A stretch of DNA of 7,139 bases from positions 1 to 7,139 of the forward strand of contig CANJKQ010000043.1 of NCBI GenBank assembly GCA_947474905.1, given 5' to 3'. This DNA comes from Pseudomonadota bacterium (GTDB lineage: Bacteria > Pseudomonadota > Alphaproteobacteria > Sphingomonadales > Sphingomonadaceae). Positions 1 to 5,921 of this stretch are shown here, piece by piece. The translations under genes were made by a program, and so were the position numbers. The notes under the pieces were generated by a model. It had not been told where the DNA came from. It was given only the letters and a program-made list of their open reading frames with translations, and searched no databases. How positions within the stretch are numbered: position 1 is the first letter of the stretch; the number at the start of each line of letters is the position of its first letter.

Positions 1-1698
1 AAGCCCATACAGCTTCGCCGAAGGGCCGTTGACGATGCCAACATGACCTGTGGACGTGAAAAAGGGCACCTGGAGATTCTTGTAGTCGTAGTAAAAGATC
101 GCCGGATTTATCCGCAGCCTTCGATCGAATAGTTCGGCTTTTACTCCGCCTTCATAGGCGTCAAGCGATTCGGGTAGATAGGCATCGTCCGCCGGCGATG
201 ACACATTATAGCCACCGCTCTTGAAGCCCCGATTCCACGACGCGTATACCATGATATCAGGCGTGACCTTATGGTCGATCGCAGCGCGCCAGGTCAGTTT
301 GTTGAAGCGCTTCCGCTTCAAAAAGGTCGATGGAATATCAAGGAAATTGGCAATCGTTACGGTCTGCATAGCGTCGAGACGCCGCTCTTCTGTCGTATAG
401 CGAAGTCCTCCTGTCAGATTGGTCGCCTCCCCGAGTGGGACAGTGATTTGCGCGTAGGCCGCCTTGGAAACCGTCTTTTGAGAGCCCTCGAAGCGCGCCG
501 CCGTGACCGGCGCTAGAGGATTGACTGCCGGGCCATAAAATTTGACCAAAGAGGGATCGAGGCTGCCGCCGGCGTTGAAATAGTAACCGCCGAGAACCCA
601 GGTTATAGGGCTGCCCGGCCCGGAGCTCAGTTGAAGCTCCTGGCTGAATTGATGATCATGTTCATCATGCTGGACCGTCAGCGCTGGCGTTGGCGTCAAA
701 TCATAGTCGAGTTGGAAATAGTAGGTCGATTTTCGATAGGCGGTGATGCTCATCAGCCGAACGGCGCCGATTTCCTGATCGATACGAAGGCTGCCACCAC
801 CGCCGCGGAACTTGTTGCGCGATGGAAAGTCGTTGTTGGCGTCCCATGGGCTGCCGTGCGTGGGCGCACCAAAGACCGGCACCGCGTTCTGATACTGTCG
901 GGTTGTTGGATAGTTGCCGCTGCTTGCCGCGTAGTCACCGCTCAGCCGCACTGTTGTAGTATCGGTTGGACGAAGCAGAATCTTCGATCGAACAGCGAAA
1001 TCACGCGTGGGACGGTTCGCATCGTCGTTCGTTGCAAAGTTGCGCCCGTAACCCTCGCCCTGGTAACTGTACACGGCGGCGACATCGGCTACGATCGTAT
1101 CGCTTCCGCCTGACACATAAGCATTCGTGGTGAGGGCCTCGTAGTTTCCATAGCCCGCGCTGAACGCCCCCGCCAGACCGGGCTCCGGGTCACGTGTAAT
1201 GATCTGGACAAGCCCCCCGGTCGCGTTGCGACCAAAGAGCGTGCCCTGCGGGCCCTTCATCACTTCAACGCGCGCGATATCCGCGAACGACACGAGCGAG
1301 GCCGGCGCCGACGCGATGTACACGCCATCGACATAGGTAGCGATCGGATTCTCGATGCCGGGACCGAAGGCCAGCGTCCCGACTCCGCGGATACGCGGCT
1401 GGAAGTAGTTCTGTGTCGCGGGCGCGGTAAGTGCAGGCGTCAGAACCGCGAGATCCGAGGAATCGGACACGCCAACCGCCTCCAGCCGCGCGGACGTTAC
1501 CGCAGTGATGGCGATCGGCACGTCTTGCAGACGCTCGTCTCGCCGTTGCGCCGTCACGATGATTTCCTCTACCCCGTCGGAGCCCGGCGCAACGCCCGGT
1601 TCTTCGGACGCTTGCGGCGAGGTTTGCGCGTTCGCACCCACTGGCAGGCCCGCTCCAATGGCAAAGGCCATGGCGATATAGGACGAATGAAGACGCAT
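1..1698 (-). CDS. TonB-dependent receptor, OAR-like, N-terminal 566 residues (runs off left edge)
   Basis: Outer-membrane beta-barrel transporter that takes up a ligand using TonB/ExbBD energy; the ligand is unknown, but the neighbours suggest an aromatic compound. The frame is open from the ATG at 1696-1698 to the window edge with no frameshift. Residues 1-24 are a signal peptide ending in ANA before QT. A TonB box (EEIIVTAQRR) lies at about 44-53. The plug domain includes TYVDGVYI (about 122-129) and MKGPQGTLFGRNATGG (147-162), both typical of sphingomonad receptors of this family. Barrel strands follow, with motifs such as LRYTTEERR and ASWNRGFKSGGYN. Family members are usually 700-850 residues, so roughly the last quarter to third of the barrel is missing beyond position 1. 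The start has a strong AGGAGGG ribosome site at 1707-1713, 8 nt away. It is transcribed divergently from the TetR gene. The family call is secure; substrate specificity is not. Confidence 0.95.
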   Translation of the reverse strand, partial: MRLHSSYIAMAFAIGAGLPVGANAQTSPQASEEPGVAPGSDGVEEIIVTAQRRDERLQDVPIAITAVTSARLEAVGVSDSSDLAVLTPALTAPATQNYFQPRIRGVGTLAFGPGIENPIATYVDGVYIASAPASLVSFADIARVEVMKGPQGTLFGRNATGGLVQIITRDPEPGLAGAFSAGYGNYEALTTNAYVSGGSDTIVADVAAVYSYQGEGYGRNFATNDDANRPTRDFAVRSKILLRPTDTTTVRLSGDYAASSGNYPTTRQYQNAVPVFGAPTHGSPWDANNDFPSRNKFRGGGGSLRIDQEIGAVRLMSITAYRKSTYYFQLDYDLTPTPALTVQHDEHDHQFSQELQLSSGPGSPITWVLGGYYFNAGGSLDPSLVKFYGPAVNPLAPVTAARFEGSQKTVSKAAYAQITVPLGEATNLTGGLRYTTEERRLDAMQTVTIANFLDIPSTFLKRKRFNKLTWRAAIDHKVTPDIMVYASWNRGFKSGGYNVSSPADDAYLPESLDAYEGGVKAELFDRRLRINPAIFYYDYKNLQVPFFTSTGHVGIVNGPSAKLYGL

Positions 1699-1767
1699 TG
1701 CAGGTTCCCTCCTGTTTCGGAGCCGTGTCGGCCCTCTCTAAGTGATCGGCGATTCCACCTTTCCAGG

Positions 1768-1796
1768 ACAATGCATTGACCATACTGTAATGTCAA
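1768..1796 (-). promoter_or_regulatory. Candidate sigma70-type promoter of the TonB receptor gene
   Basis: On the minus strand TTGACA (plus 1791-1796) is followed by a 17-nt spacer and CATTGT (plus 1768-1773). The -35 box is perfect and the -10 box is weak. This leaves an untranslated leader of roughly 60-65 nt before the receptor ATG. The proposed operator at 1778-1794 fills the spacer and overlaps the -35 box, which fits repression. The -10 box also overlaps a perfect 10-bp palindrome, CAATGCATTG (1769-1778). Confidence 0.55.
1778..1794. promoter_or_regulatory. Putative TetR operator, copy A
   Basis: GACCATACTGTAATGTC is an imperfect dyad centred on T1786. It shares GACC, the central ACTGT and the overall geometry with the copies at 1807-1823 and 2571-2587. 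It is embedded in a longer inverted repeat, ATTGAC-N11-GTCAAT (1775-1797), with the same centre. It sits in the receptor promoter spacer. Assignment to the adjacent TetR protein is inference from position and repetition. Confidence 0.55.
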
Positions 1797-1806
1797 TAGC
1801 GATATC

Positions 1807-1823
1807 GACCGTTCTGTACGGTT
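1807..1823. promoter_or_regulatory. Putative TetR operator, copy B
   Basis: GACCGTTCTGTACGGTT is a dyad centred on T1815, with inner arms ACCGT and ACGGT separated by 5 nt. Its centre is 29 bp from that of copy A. It lies 76 bp upstream of the tetR start codon, so it could serve autoregulation. I cannot pick out a convincing -10 box for tetR here; TTGACC at 1776-1781 could be its -35, but the spacing to GATATC (1801-1806) is 19 nt. Confidence 0.6.
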
Positions 1824-1885
1824 GCATCATCCGCTTTGCAAATTGCCTCATGTTGGTAAGGTGTGTTGGAATTGAACCCGTTTGT

Positions 1886-1890
1886 AGGAG
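1886..1890 (+). promoter_or_regulatory. Ribosome-binding site that fixes the tetR start
   Basis: AGGAG followed by 8 nt and then ATG at 1899. An in-frame GTG at 1863 would add 12 residues that are not typical of the family N-terminus and would place this site inside the coding sequence, so the ATG is preferred. Confidence 0.75.
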
Positions 1891-1898
1891 AGCCACGA

Positions 1899-2516
1899 AT
1901 GGCCACGCCGCACAGCATCGCTTCGCTCGACAGGCGACGGTCTATCGTCCACCGATCGATCGATCTCTTTCTGGCGCAGGGCTTTTCCGGCACCAGCATG
2001 GCGCAGATCGCCGCAGTCGTGGGCGGCTCCAAATCAACGCTCTACACCTATTTTCCAACGAAGGAGGCGCTGTTTGAGGCGGCCGTTGATGCGGTTCTTC
2101 TTTCGGACCAATATCCGTTAGATGAGATCGACTATAAAAACATGCGAGCGGACCAAGGATTGAAGGCAATCGCGTCAGCAATATTCTCGGCAGCCCAGGA
2201 CACAAAAAGTGTTGAAATACACAGACTCGTTTTCTTCGAGGCGCAGCGCAATGCGTCGATTGGGCGCGCGTTCATAAAAAGAGGGCCGGAGCTAGGAAGA
2301 AGGCATGTTCAGAATGTGCTGGAATTTTTTATCAGTTCTGGCGATCTGCATTGCTCCGACCCAGCTAAGGCGTCGGTCTATTTCGTAAGCCTGCTATTGT
2401 ATCAACACATGCTCTACCGAGAGGGCGGGATAATCAAGCCGATGAATTCTCGCCAAATTGCGCGGCACGTTGATATCGTCGTTGACGATTTTTTGAAACT
2501 TGCATCGGTGTTGTGA
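1899..2516 (+). CDS. TetR/AcrR-family transcriptional regulator
   Basis: A 205-residue DNA-binding regulator, usual length for the family. The N-terminal helix-turn-helix spans about residues 14-60; the recognition part reads SMAQIAAVVGGSKSTLYTYF (33-52) followed by PTKEALF, a textbook TetR signature. The ligand-binding half includes EIHRLVFFEAQRN (106-118) and RAFIKRGPELGRR (123-135), resembling the AefR-type C-terminal domain; the effector cannot be read from it. The gene is visibly richer in A+T than the pca genes downstream. It is divergent from the receptor gene and precedes the pcaIJF operon in the same direction. Three matching 17-bp dyads flank it, two upstream and one just downstream, so I infer that it represses itself, the receptor and the operon until a pathway metabolite or acyl-CoA is bound. 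Family call firm, targets inferred. Confidence 0.93.
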   Translation: MATPHSIASLDRRRSIVHRSIDLFLAQGFSGTSMAQIAAVVGGSKSTLYTYFPTKEALFEAAVDAVLLSDQYPLDEIDYKNMRADQGLKAIASAIFSAAQDTKSVEIHRLVFFEAQRNASIGRAFIKRGPELGRRHVQNVLEFFISSGDLHCSDPAKASVYFVSLLLYQHMLYREGGIIKPMNSRQIARHVDIVVDDFLKLASVL

Positions 2517-2568
2517 CGCCGTTCACCAGCCTCGCGACCGTCCGCAAACGGAGCGGCGAGAACCCGTA

Positions 2569-2597
2569 TTGACCGTACTGTGCGGACGGAGTATGAG
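2569..2597 (+). promoter_or_regulatory. Candidate promoter of the pcaIJF operon
   Basis: TTGACC (2569-2574), a 17-nt spacer, then TATGAG (2592-2597). It predicts a transcript start near 2604 and an untranslated leader of about 145 nt before the pcaI ATG. The putative operator at 2571-2587 overlaps the -35 box and fills most of the spacer, which is the geometry of a repressed promoter. It begins about 50 bp after the tetR stop, and read-through from tetR is not excluded. Confidence 0.55.
2571..2587. promoter_or_regulatory. Putative TetR operator, copy C
   Basis: GACCGTACTGTGCGGAC, a dyad centred on T2579. It is the third copy of the motif seen at 1778-1794 and 1807-1823. It agrees with copy B at 13 of 17 positions, including GACCGT, the central CTGT and CGG. 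It lies inside the promoter candidate of the CoA-transferase/thiolase operon. Confidence 0.6.
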
Positions 2598-2616
2598 CCG
2601 GAATATCAGACGGCTC
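2595..2616 (+). other. Inverted repeat at the predicted operon transcript start
   Basis: GAGCCG, a 10-nt loop, then CGGCTC, overlapping the -10 box and the expected start point. It could be a further protein-binding dyad or a 5' leader hairpin. It is not followed by a T run, so I do not call it a tetR terminator. The rest of the 2517-2748 leader shows only GCCGCGG repeated at about 2652 and 2681, with no other structure I can support. Confidence 0.25.
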
Positions 2617-2748
2617 GAATTTGGTCGGCCGAAGCATCGCCTCAACAATGCCAGCCGCGGATTTCGAGCACCTTCCGAGCCGCGGTTTGATTTAGCGATC
2701 ATCTGCGGTGCTGAACGTCGATCTGTCGCTGCCACTGGAAAGAAAATA

Positions 2749-3462
2749 ATGGTCGAAAAGGTCTTCTCCTCCCCAAAAACGGCACTGGAAGATCTGCTGT
2801 TCAATGGCATGATAATCATGTCGGGAGGCTTTGGCTTGTCGGGCAATCCCGAGAGCTTGATTCCGGAAATCCGCACGTCGGGCGTCAACAACCTCACCGT
2901 CATTTCCAACAATGCCGGCGCTGACGGCTTCGGGTTGTGGATGCTGCTGGAGAGCCGGCAGGTGAAGAAGATGATCTCCTCCTATGTTGGCGAAAACCAG
3001 CTATTCGAGCAGCAATATCTTTCGGGTGAACTGGAGCTCGAACTGACCCCCCAGGGCACGCTGGCCGAGCGCATCCGGGCCGGCGGCGCAGGTATCCCGG
3101 CCTTCTACACCAAGACGGGCGTCGGCACCCTTGTGGCGGACGGCAAGCCGGTCGAGACCTTCGAAGGCGAGGACTATGTGCGCGAGACCTGGCTGCGCGC
3201 TGACCTTTCCATCATCAAGGCGTGGCGCGCTGACCCTGCGGGTAACCTCATGTTCCGCAAGACTGCGCGCAACTTCAATCCCAACATGGCGACAGCGGGC
3301 AAGGTGACAGTGGTGGAGGTCGAGGAGATTGTCGAGACGGGCACGTTCGACCCCGACTGCATCCACACACCGGGCATCTATGTCGACCGGATCGTGCGCT
3401 CGACGATCAACGAGAAGCGGATCGAGAAGCTGACCACGCGTCCTCGAGAGGCTATCGCATGA
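2749..3462 (+). CDS. pcaI: 3-oxoacid (3-oxoadipate) CoA-transferase subunit A
   Basis: Alpha subunit, 237 residues, of a cytoplasmic two-subunit CoA-transferase that moves CoA from succinyl-CoA to a 3-oxoacid, here most likely 3-oxoadipate. Family features are the glycine-rich [10 protein letters not shown] loop (26-35), LTVISNNAG (49-57), [16 protein letters not shown] (112-127) and [11 protein letters not shown] (175-185). The start chosen is the ATG at 2749, preceded by GGAAAG at 2737-2742. The frame stays open upstream to 2500, but that extension overlaps tetR, runs through the promoter region and has no family match. Homologues usually read GLCGIPENL where this one has GLSGNPESL. Its stop overlaps the pcaJ start (ATGA), implying translational coupling and equal subunit supply. 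An acetoacetate transferase (ScoA) would look similar; the adjoining PcaF-type thiolase favours 3-oxoadipate. Confidence 0.9.
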   Translation: MVEKVFSSPKTALEDLLFNGMIIMSGGFGLSGNPESLIPEIRTSGVNNLTVISNNAGADGFGLWMLLESRQVKKMISSYVGENQLFEQQYLSGELELELTPQGTLAERIRAGGAGIPAFYTKTGVGTLVADGKPVETFEGEDYVRETWLRADLSIIKAWRADPAGNLMFRKTARNFNPNMATAGKVTVVEVEEIVETGTFDPDCIHTPGIYVDRIVRSTINEKRIEKLTTRPREAIA

Positions 3463-4115
3463 GTTGGACCCGCGACGAGATGGCTGCGCGCGCCGCGCAG
3501 GAACTGCGTGACGGCTATTATGTGAACCTTGGCATCGGCATCCCGACGCTGGTGGCGAACCATGTGCCGGCGGGCGTCAACGTGACCCTGCAGAGCGAGA
3601 ACGGGATGCTGGGCATCGGTCCGTTTCCCTATGAGGGCGAGGCGGACCCGGACCTCATCAATGCCGGCAAGCAGACGATCACGGCGCTGCCGGCGTCGAG
3701 CTTCTTCTCCTCCGCCGACAGCTTCGCGATGATCCGGGGCGGGCATATAGACATGGCGGTGCTGGGTGCGATGGAGGTTGGCGCCCAGGGCGACCTCGCC
3801 AACTGGACGATACCGGGCAAGATGGTGAAGGGCATGGGCGGCGCGATGGATCTGGTTGCCGGCGTCAAGCGGGTGGTCGTTGTCATGGACCATGTCTCGA
3901 AGAACGGCGCGCCCAAGATCCTCGAGACCTGCTCCCTGCCGCTGACCGGCAAGAGGGTTGTCGACCTCATCATCACCGACCTGGCCGTCATCGCGATCGA
4001 CAGGAAGCAAGGCGGCCTGGTGCTCCTCGAAGCTGCGCCAGGCGTGCCGGTCGAGGAAATCGTCGCGAAGACCGGCGCTGCCCTTGATGTCAGCGCCGTG
4101 AAGGTAGCTGCATGA
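3459..4115 (+). CDS. pcaJ: 3-oxoacid (3-oxoadipate) CoA-transferase subunit B
   Basis: Beta subunit, 218 residues, usual length for PcaJ/ScoB. It carries the catalytic glutamate, which forms the glutamyl-CoA thioester intermediate: E47 in the motif [12 protein letters not shown] (44-55). Other family segments are [17 protein letters not shown] (21-37), [26 protein letters not shown] (about 82-107) and [19 protein letters not shown] (115-133). It starts in an ATGA overlap with pcaI and ends in an ATGA overlap with pcaF, so the three genes form one tightly coupled unit. Together with subunit A it makes 3-oxoadipyl-CoA for the thiolase. Acetoacetate specificity is the main alternative. Confidence 0.92.
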   Translation: MSWTRDEMAARAAQELRDGYYVNLGIGIPTLVANHVPAGVNVTLQSENGMLGIGPFPYEGEADPDLINAGKQTITALPASSFFSSADSFAMIRGGHIDMAVLGAMEVGAQGDLANWTIPGKMVKGMGGAMDLVAGVKRVVVVMDHVSKNGAPKILETCSLPLTGKRVVDLIITDLAVIAIDRKQGGLVLLEAAPGVPVEEIVAKTGAALDVSAVKVAA

Positions 4116-5314
4116 CAACCGCCTTCATCTGCGACGCAATCCGCACGCCGATCGGCCGCTTGAACGGCATGCTCGCGACTATACGAACCGATGATCTTGC
4201 GGCCCTGCCGATCCGGGCGCTTGTCGAACGCAATCCACAGGTCGACTGGGGCGCGGTGGACGACGTCATCCTTGGCTGCGCCAACCAGTCGGGCGAGGAT
4301 AATCGCAATGTCGCGCGCATGGCCGCGCTACTCGCTGGCCTGCCGAAGGAAGCGCCCGGCGTCACGGTCAATCGACTCTGCGGCTCCGGGCTCAACGCCG
4401 TCGGCATCGCCGCTCAGGCGATCCGTTCGGGCGACGCCGATCTCATCGTTGCGGGCGGTGTGGAGAGCATGACGCGCGCGCCCTATGTGCTGGGCAAGGC
4501 CGGCGGCGCGTTCGACCGAAGCCAGATGATCGAGGACACGACGCTTGGCTGGCGGTTCGTCAATCCGGCGATGAAGGCCGCCTATGGCGTCGACACGATG
4601 CCCCAGACCGGCGAGAATGTCGCGCAAGAGTGGGGCATCACGCGTGAGGAGCAGGACGCCTTCAGCCTTGCAAGCCAGCAGAAGGCCGCTGCCGCGCAGG
4701 CCTCTGGCCGCCTTGCCGCCGAGATCGTGCCGGTCTCGATCCCGCAGAAGAAGGGGGATCCCATCCTCTTCACCACAGACGAGCATCCCCGCGCGACAAG
4801 CCTGGAGGCGCTGGCGAAACTAAAGCCGGTGGTGAAACCGGACGGCACCGTGACAGCGGGGAATGCTTCGGGCCTCAATGACGGTGCCGCGGCAATGCTT
4901 GTCGTTTCCGAAGCAGCAGCGACACGGCATGGCCTGACGCCCCGCGCGCGGATCGTCGCGATGACCGCCGCCGGTGTCGCACCTCGCGTCATGGGCGTGG
5001 GACCGGTGCCAGCGGCGCGCAAACTGCTCGACCGCGCGGGTGTCGCCCTGGACCAACTCGACGTAATCGAGCTGAACGAGGCGTTTGCCAGCCAGGCAAT
5101 CGCGGTGTTGCGGGATCTTGATATCGATACGGCGGACGAGCGCGTCAATCGCAACGGCGGCGCGATCGCACTCGGCCACCCGCTCGGCATGTCCGGTGCC
5201 CGCATCGTGCTCACGGCGACTGAGGAGCTGCACAGGATCGGCGGACGCTATGCGATGGCTCTCATGTGTATTGGCGTGGGGCAAGGCATCGCACTACTCA
5301 TCGAGCGGGTCTGA
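4112..5314 (+). CDS. pcaF: 3-oxoadipyl-CoA thiolase
   Basis: Cytoplasmic thiolase, 400 residues, that cleaves 3-oxoadipyl-CoA with CoA to succinyl-CoA and acetyl-CoA, the last step of the beta-ketoadipate pathway. The nucleophilic cysteine is C90 in NRLCGSGL. The C-terminal pair is H356 in [11 protein letters not shown] and C386 in MCIGVGQG. The stretch [24 protein letters not shown] (55-78) is characteristic of the PcaF/PaaJ branch rather than acetoacetyl-CoA thiolases, and NEAFASQA is intact. The start overlaps the pcaJ stop. PaaJ of phenylacetate degradation catalyses the same reaction, but no paa genes are nearby and the CoA-transferase partners point to the protocatechuate/hydroxyquinol type of route. 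All catalytic residues are present, so it should be active. Confidence 0.93.
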   Translation: MTTAFICDAIRTPIGRLNGMLATIRTDDLAALPIRALVERNPQVDWGAVDDVILGCANQSGEDNRNVARMAALLAGLPKEAPGVTVNRLCGSGLNAVGIAAQAIRSGDADLIVAGGVESMTRAPYVLGKAGGAFDRSQMIEDTTLGWRFVNPAMKAAYGVDTMPQTGENVAQEWGITREEQDAFSLASQQKAAAAQASGRLAAEIVPVSIPQKKGDPILFTTDEHPRATSLEALAKLKPVVKPDGTVTAGNASGLNDGAAAMLVVSEAAATRHGLTPRARIVAMTAAGVAPRVMGVGPVPAARKLLDRAGVALDQLDVIELNEAFASQAIAVLRDLDIDTADERVNRNGGAIALGHPLGMSGARIVLTATEELHRIGGRYAMALMCIGVGQGIALLIERV

Positions 5315-5328
5315 CCGAGGGAGTAAGC

Positions 5329-5571
5329 GTGCAAGACCTGACCGCCATCGCCCGCGGAATCGACTTGCTCGAGCAGCTGCACGAGGAGATCTCCGCCAAC
5401 GCGCTGCGTGAGGATAATCGTATAGGGGCGCGGCTGGCCCGCGCGGTCACCTACCAGGCGCCTATGCCAGCTATTTGCGCGATCCGACCGGTAACAACGT
5501 CTGCGCCTACACCTTTCATCTCGATTTTCATGTCTGACCATGTGCGATGGCGTGCGGAGCGGCTTGGTTGA
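5329..5571 (+). pseudogene. Start of a broken or unrecognised small gene downstream of pcaF
   Basis: A GTG at 5329, with a good AGGGAG ribosome site at 5318-5323 and 5-nt spacing, opens 14 nt after the pcaF stop. It gives 80 codons ending at 5571. The first 40 or so residues (VQDLTAIARGIDLLEQLHEE..., then ANALREDNRIGARLARAV) look like a real amphipathic, probably helical, N-terminus. I do not recognise the family. From about 5450 the frame gives a low-complexity, protein-unlike tail, while another frame encodes the end of a VOC protein (see 5418-5537). I read this as a gene start joined to unrelated or frameshifted sequence by a deletion. A genuine 80-residue protein is possible but less likely. 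Confidence 0.45.
5418..5537 (+). pseudogene. C-terminal remnant of a VOC (glyoxalase/dioxygenase-fold) protein
   Basis: This frame differs from the GTG-started ORF. It encodes about 39 codons containing GPRGHLPGAYASYLRDPTGN, then NVCAYTF, and ends at TGA 5535-5537. The pattern GPR-x-H-x-PGxY-x-x-YxRDP-x-GN-x-x is the typical last strand region of small vicinal-oxygen-chelate proteins, which are common near aromatic catabolic genes. In-frame stops at 5409 and 5415 and the lack of any VOC N-terminus show that the gene is gutted. It probably once stood between pcaF and the ferredoxin gene. The original substrate is unknown. Confidence 0.55.
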
Positions 5572-5597
5572 AGCCTACTAGGATAGAAGACGAGACA

Positions 5598-5915
5598 ATG
5601 ACAAAGCTGCTGGTTACCGATCGTGAGGGCAACGAAACCGCCGTTGACGGGACGGCTGGCCTGTCCGTCATGGAAATTATCCGTGATAACGGCTTCGATG
5701 AGCTGCTCGCGCTGTGCGGTGGCTGCTGCTCCTGCGCAACCTGTCACGTTTATGTCGACCCGGCGTTTGCCGGAATTTTGTCCCAGATGGGCGACGACGA
5801 GGATGATCTCCTCGACAGCTCTGATCGCCGGCTCCCCAGTTCTCGCCTGTCCTGTCAGATCGTCTTCAGCGATGCGCTGGACGGGTTGAAGGTACAGATC
5901 GCCCCCGAGGACTGA
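5598..5915 (+). CDS. [2Fe-2S] ferredoxin, adrenodoxin/putidaredoxin type
   Basis: A 105-residue soluble electron carrier that shuttles electrons from an NAD(P)H reductase to a terminal oxygenase (Rieske dioxygenase or cytochrome P450). Cluster ligands are C40, C46, C49 and C86, in the spacing C-x5-C-x2-C-x36-C typical of the adrenodoxin branch; the core reads [17 protein letters not shown]. Two further cysteines, C43 and C44, lie in the cluster loop. An acidic patch ([14 protein letters not shown], 65-78) is the usual partner-docking helix. The ATG at 5598 matches the family N-terminus ([11 protein letters not shown]); an upstream in-frame ATG at 5547 would add 17 atypical residues. No strong ribosome site is visible. 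The reductase gene follows after 6 nt, so the two form an electron-transfer pair. The oxygenase is not in the window. Confidence 0.93.
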   Translation: MTKLLVTDREGNETAVDGTAGLSVMEIIRDNGFDELLALCGGCCSCATCHVYVDPAFAGILSQMGDDEDDLLDSSDRRLPSSRLSCQIVFSDALDGLKVQIAPED

Positions 5916-5921
5916 GCAGAC

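Noticed and set aside
631..1113. Plus-strand 160-codon open frame inside the receptor region
   Set aside because: The opposite strand encodes an uninterrupted TonB receptor with signal peptide, TonB box and plug motifs through the same bases.
2536..2552. GACCGTCCGCAAACGGA as another operator copy
   Set aside because: It begins with GACCGT, but its inverted arms are one base out of register and it lacks the central CTGT, so it does not fit the shared pattern.
2595..2616. GAGCCG-N10-CGGCTC as an intrinsic terminator for tetR
   Set aside because: The stem is only 6 bp with a 10-nt loop and no following T run, and it lies at the predicted start of the next transcript.
2500..2748. Upstream extension of pcaI to an ATG at 2500
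   Set aside because: It would overlap the end of tetR, run through the promoter and operator, and add 83 residues absent from the family. The ATG at 2749 gives the normal length and N-terminus.
3378..4118. 246-codon minus-strand open frame over pcaJ
   Set aside because: Shadow of pcaJ, whose catalytic SENG motif and start/stop overlaps with both neighbours are clear. The antisense product is rich in Arg, His and Asp, with no family signature.
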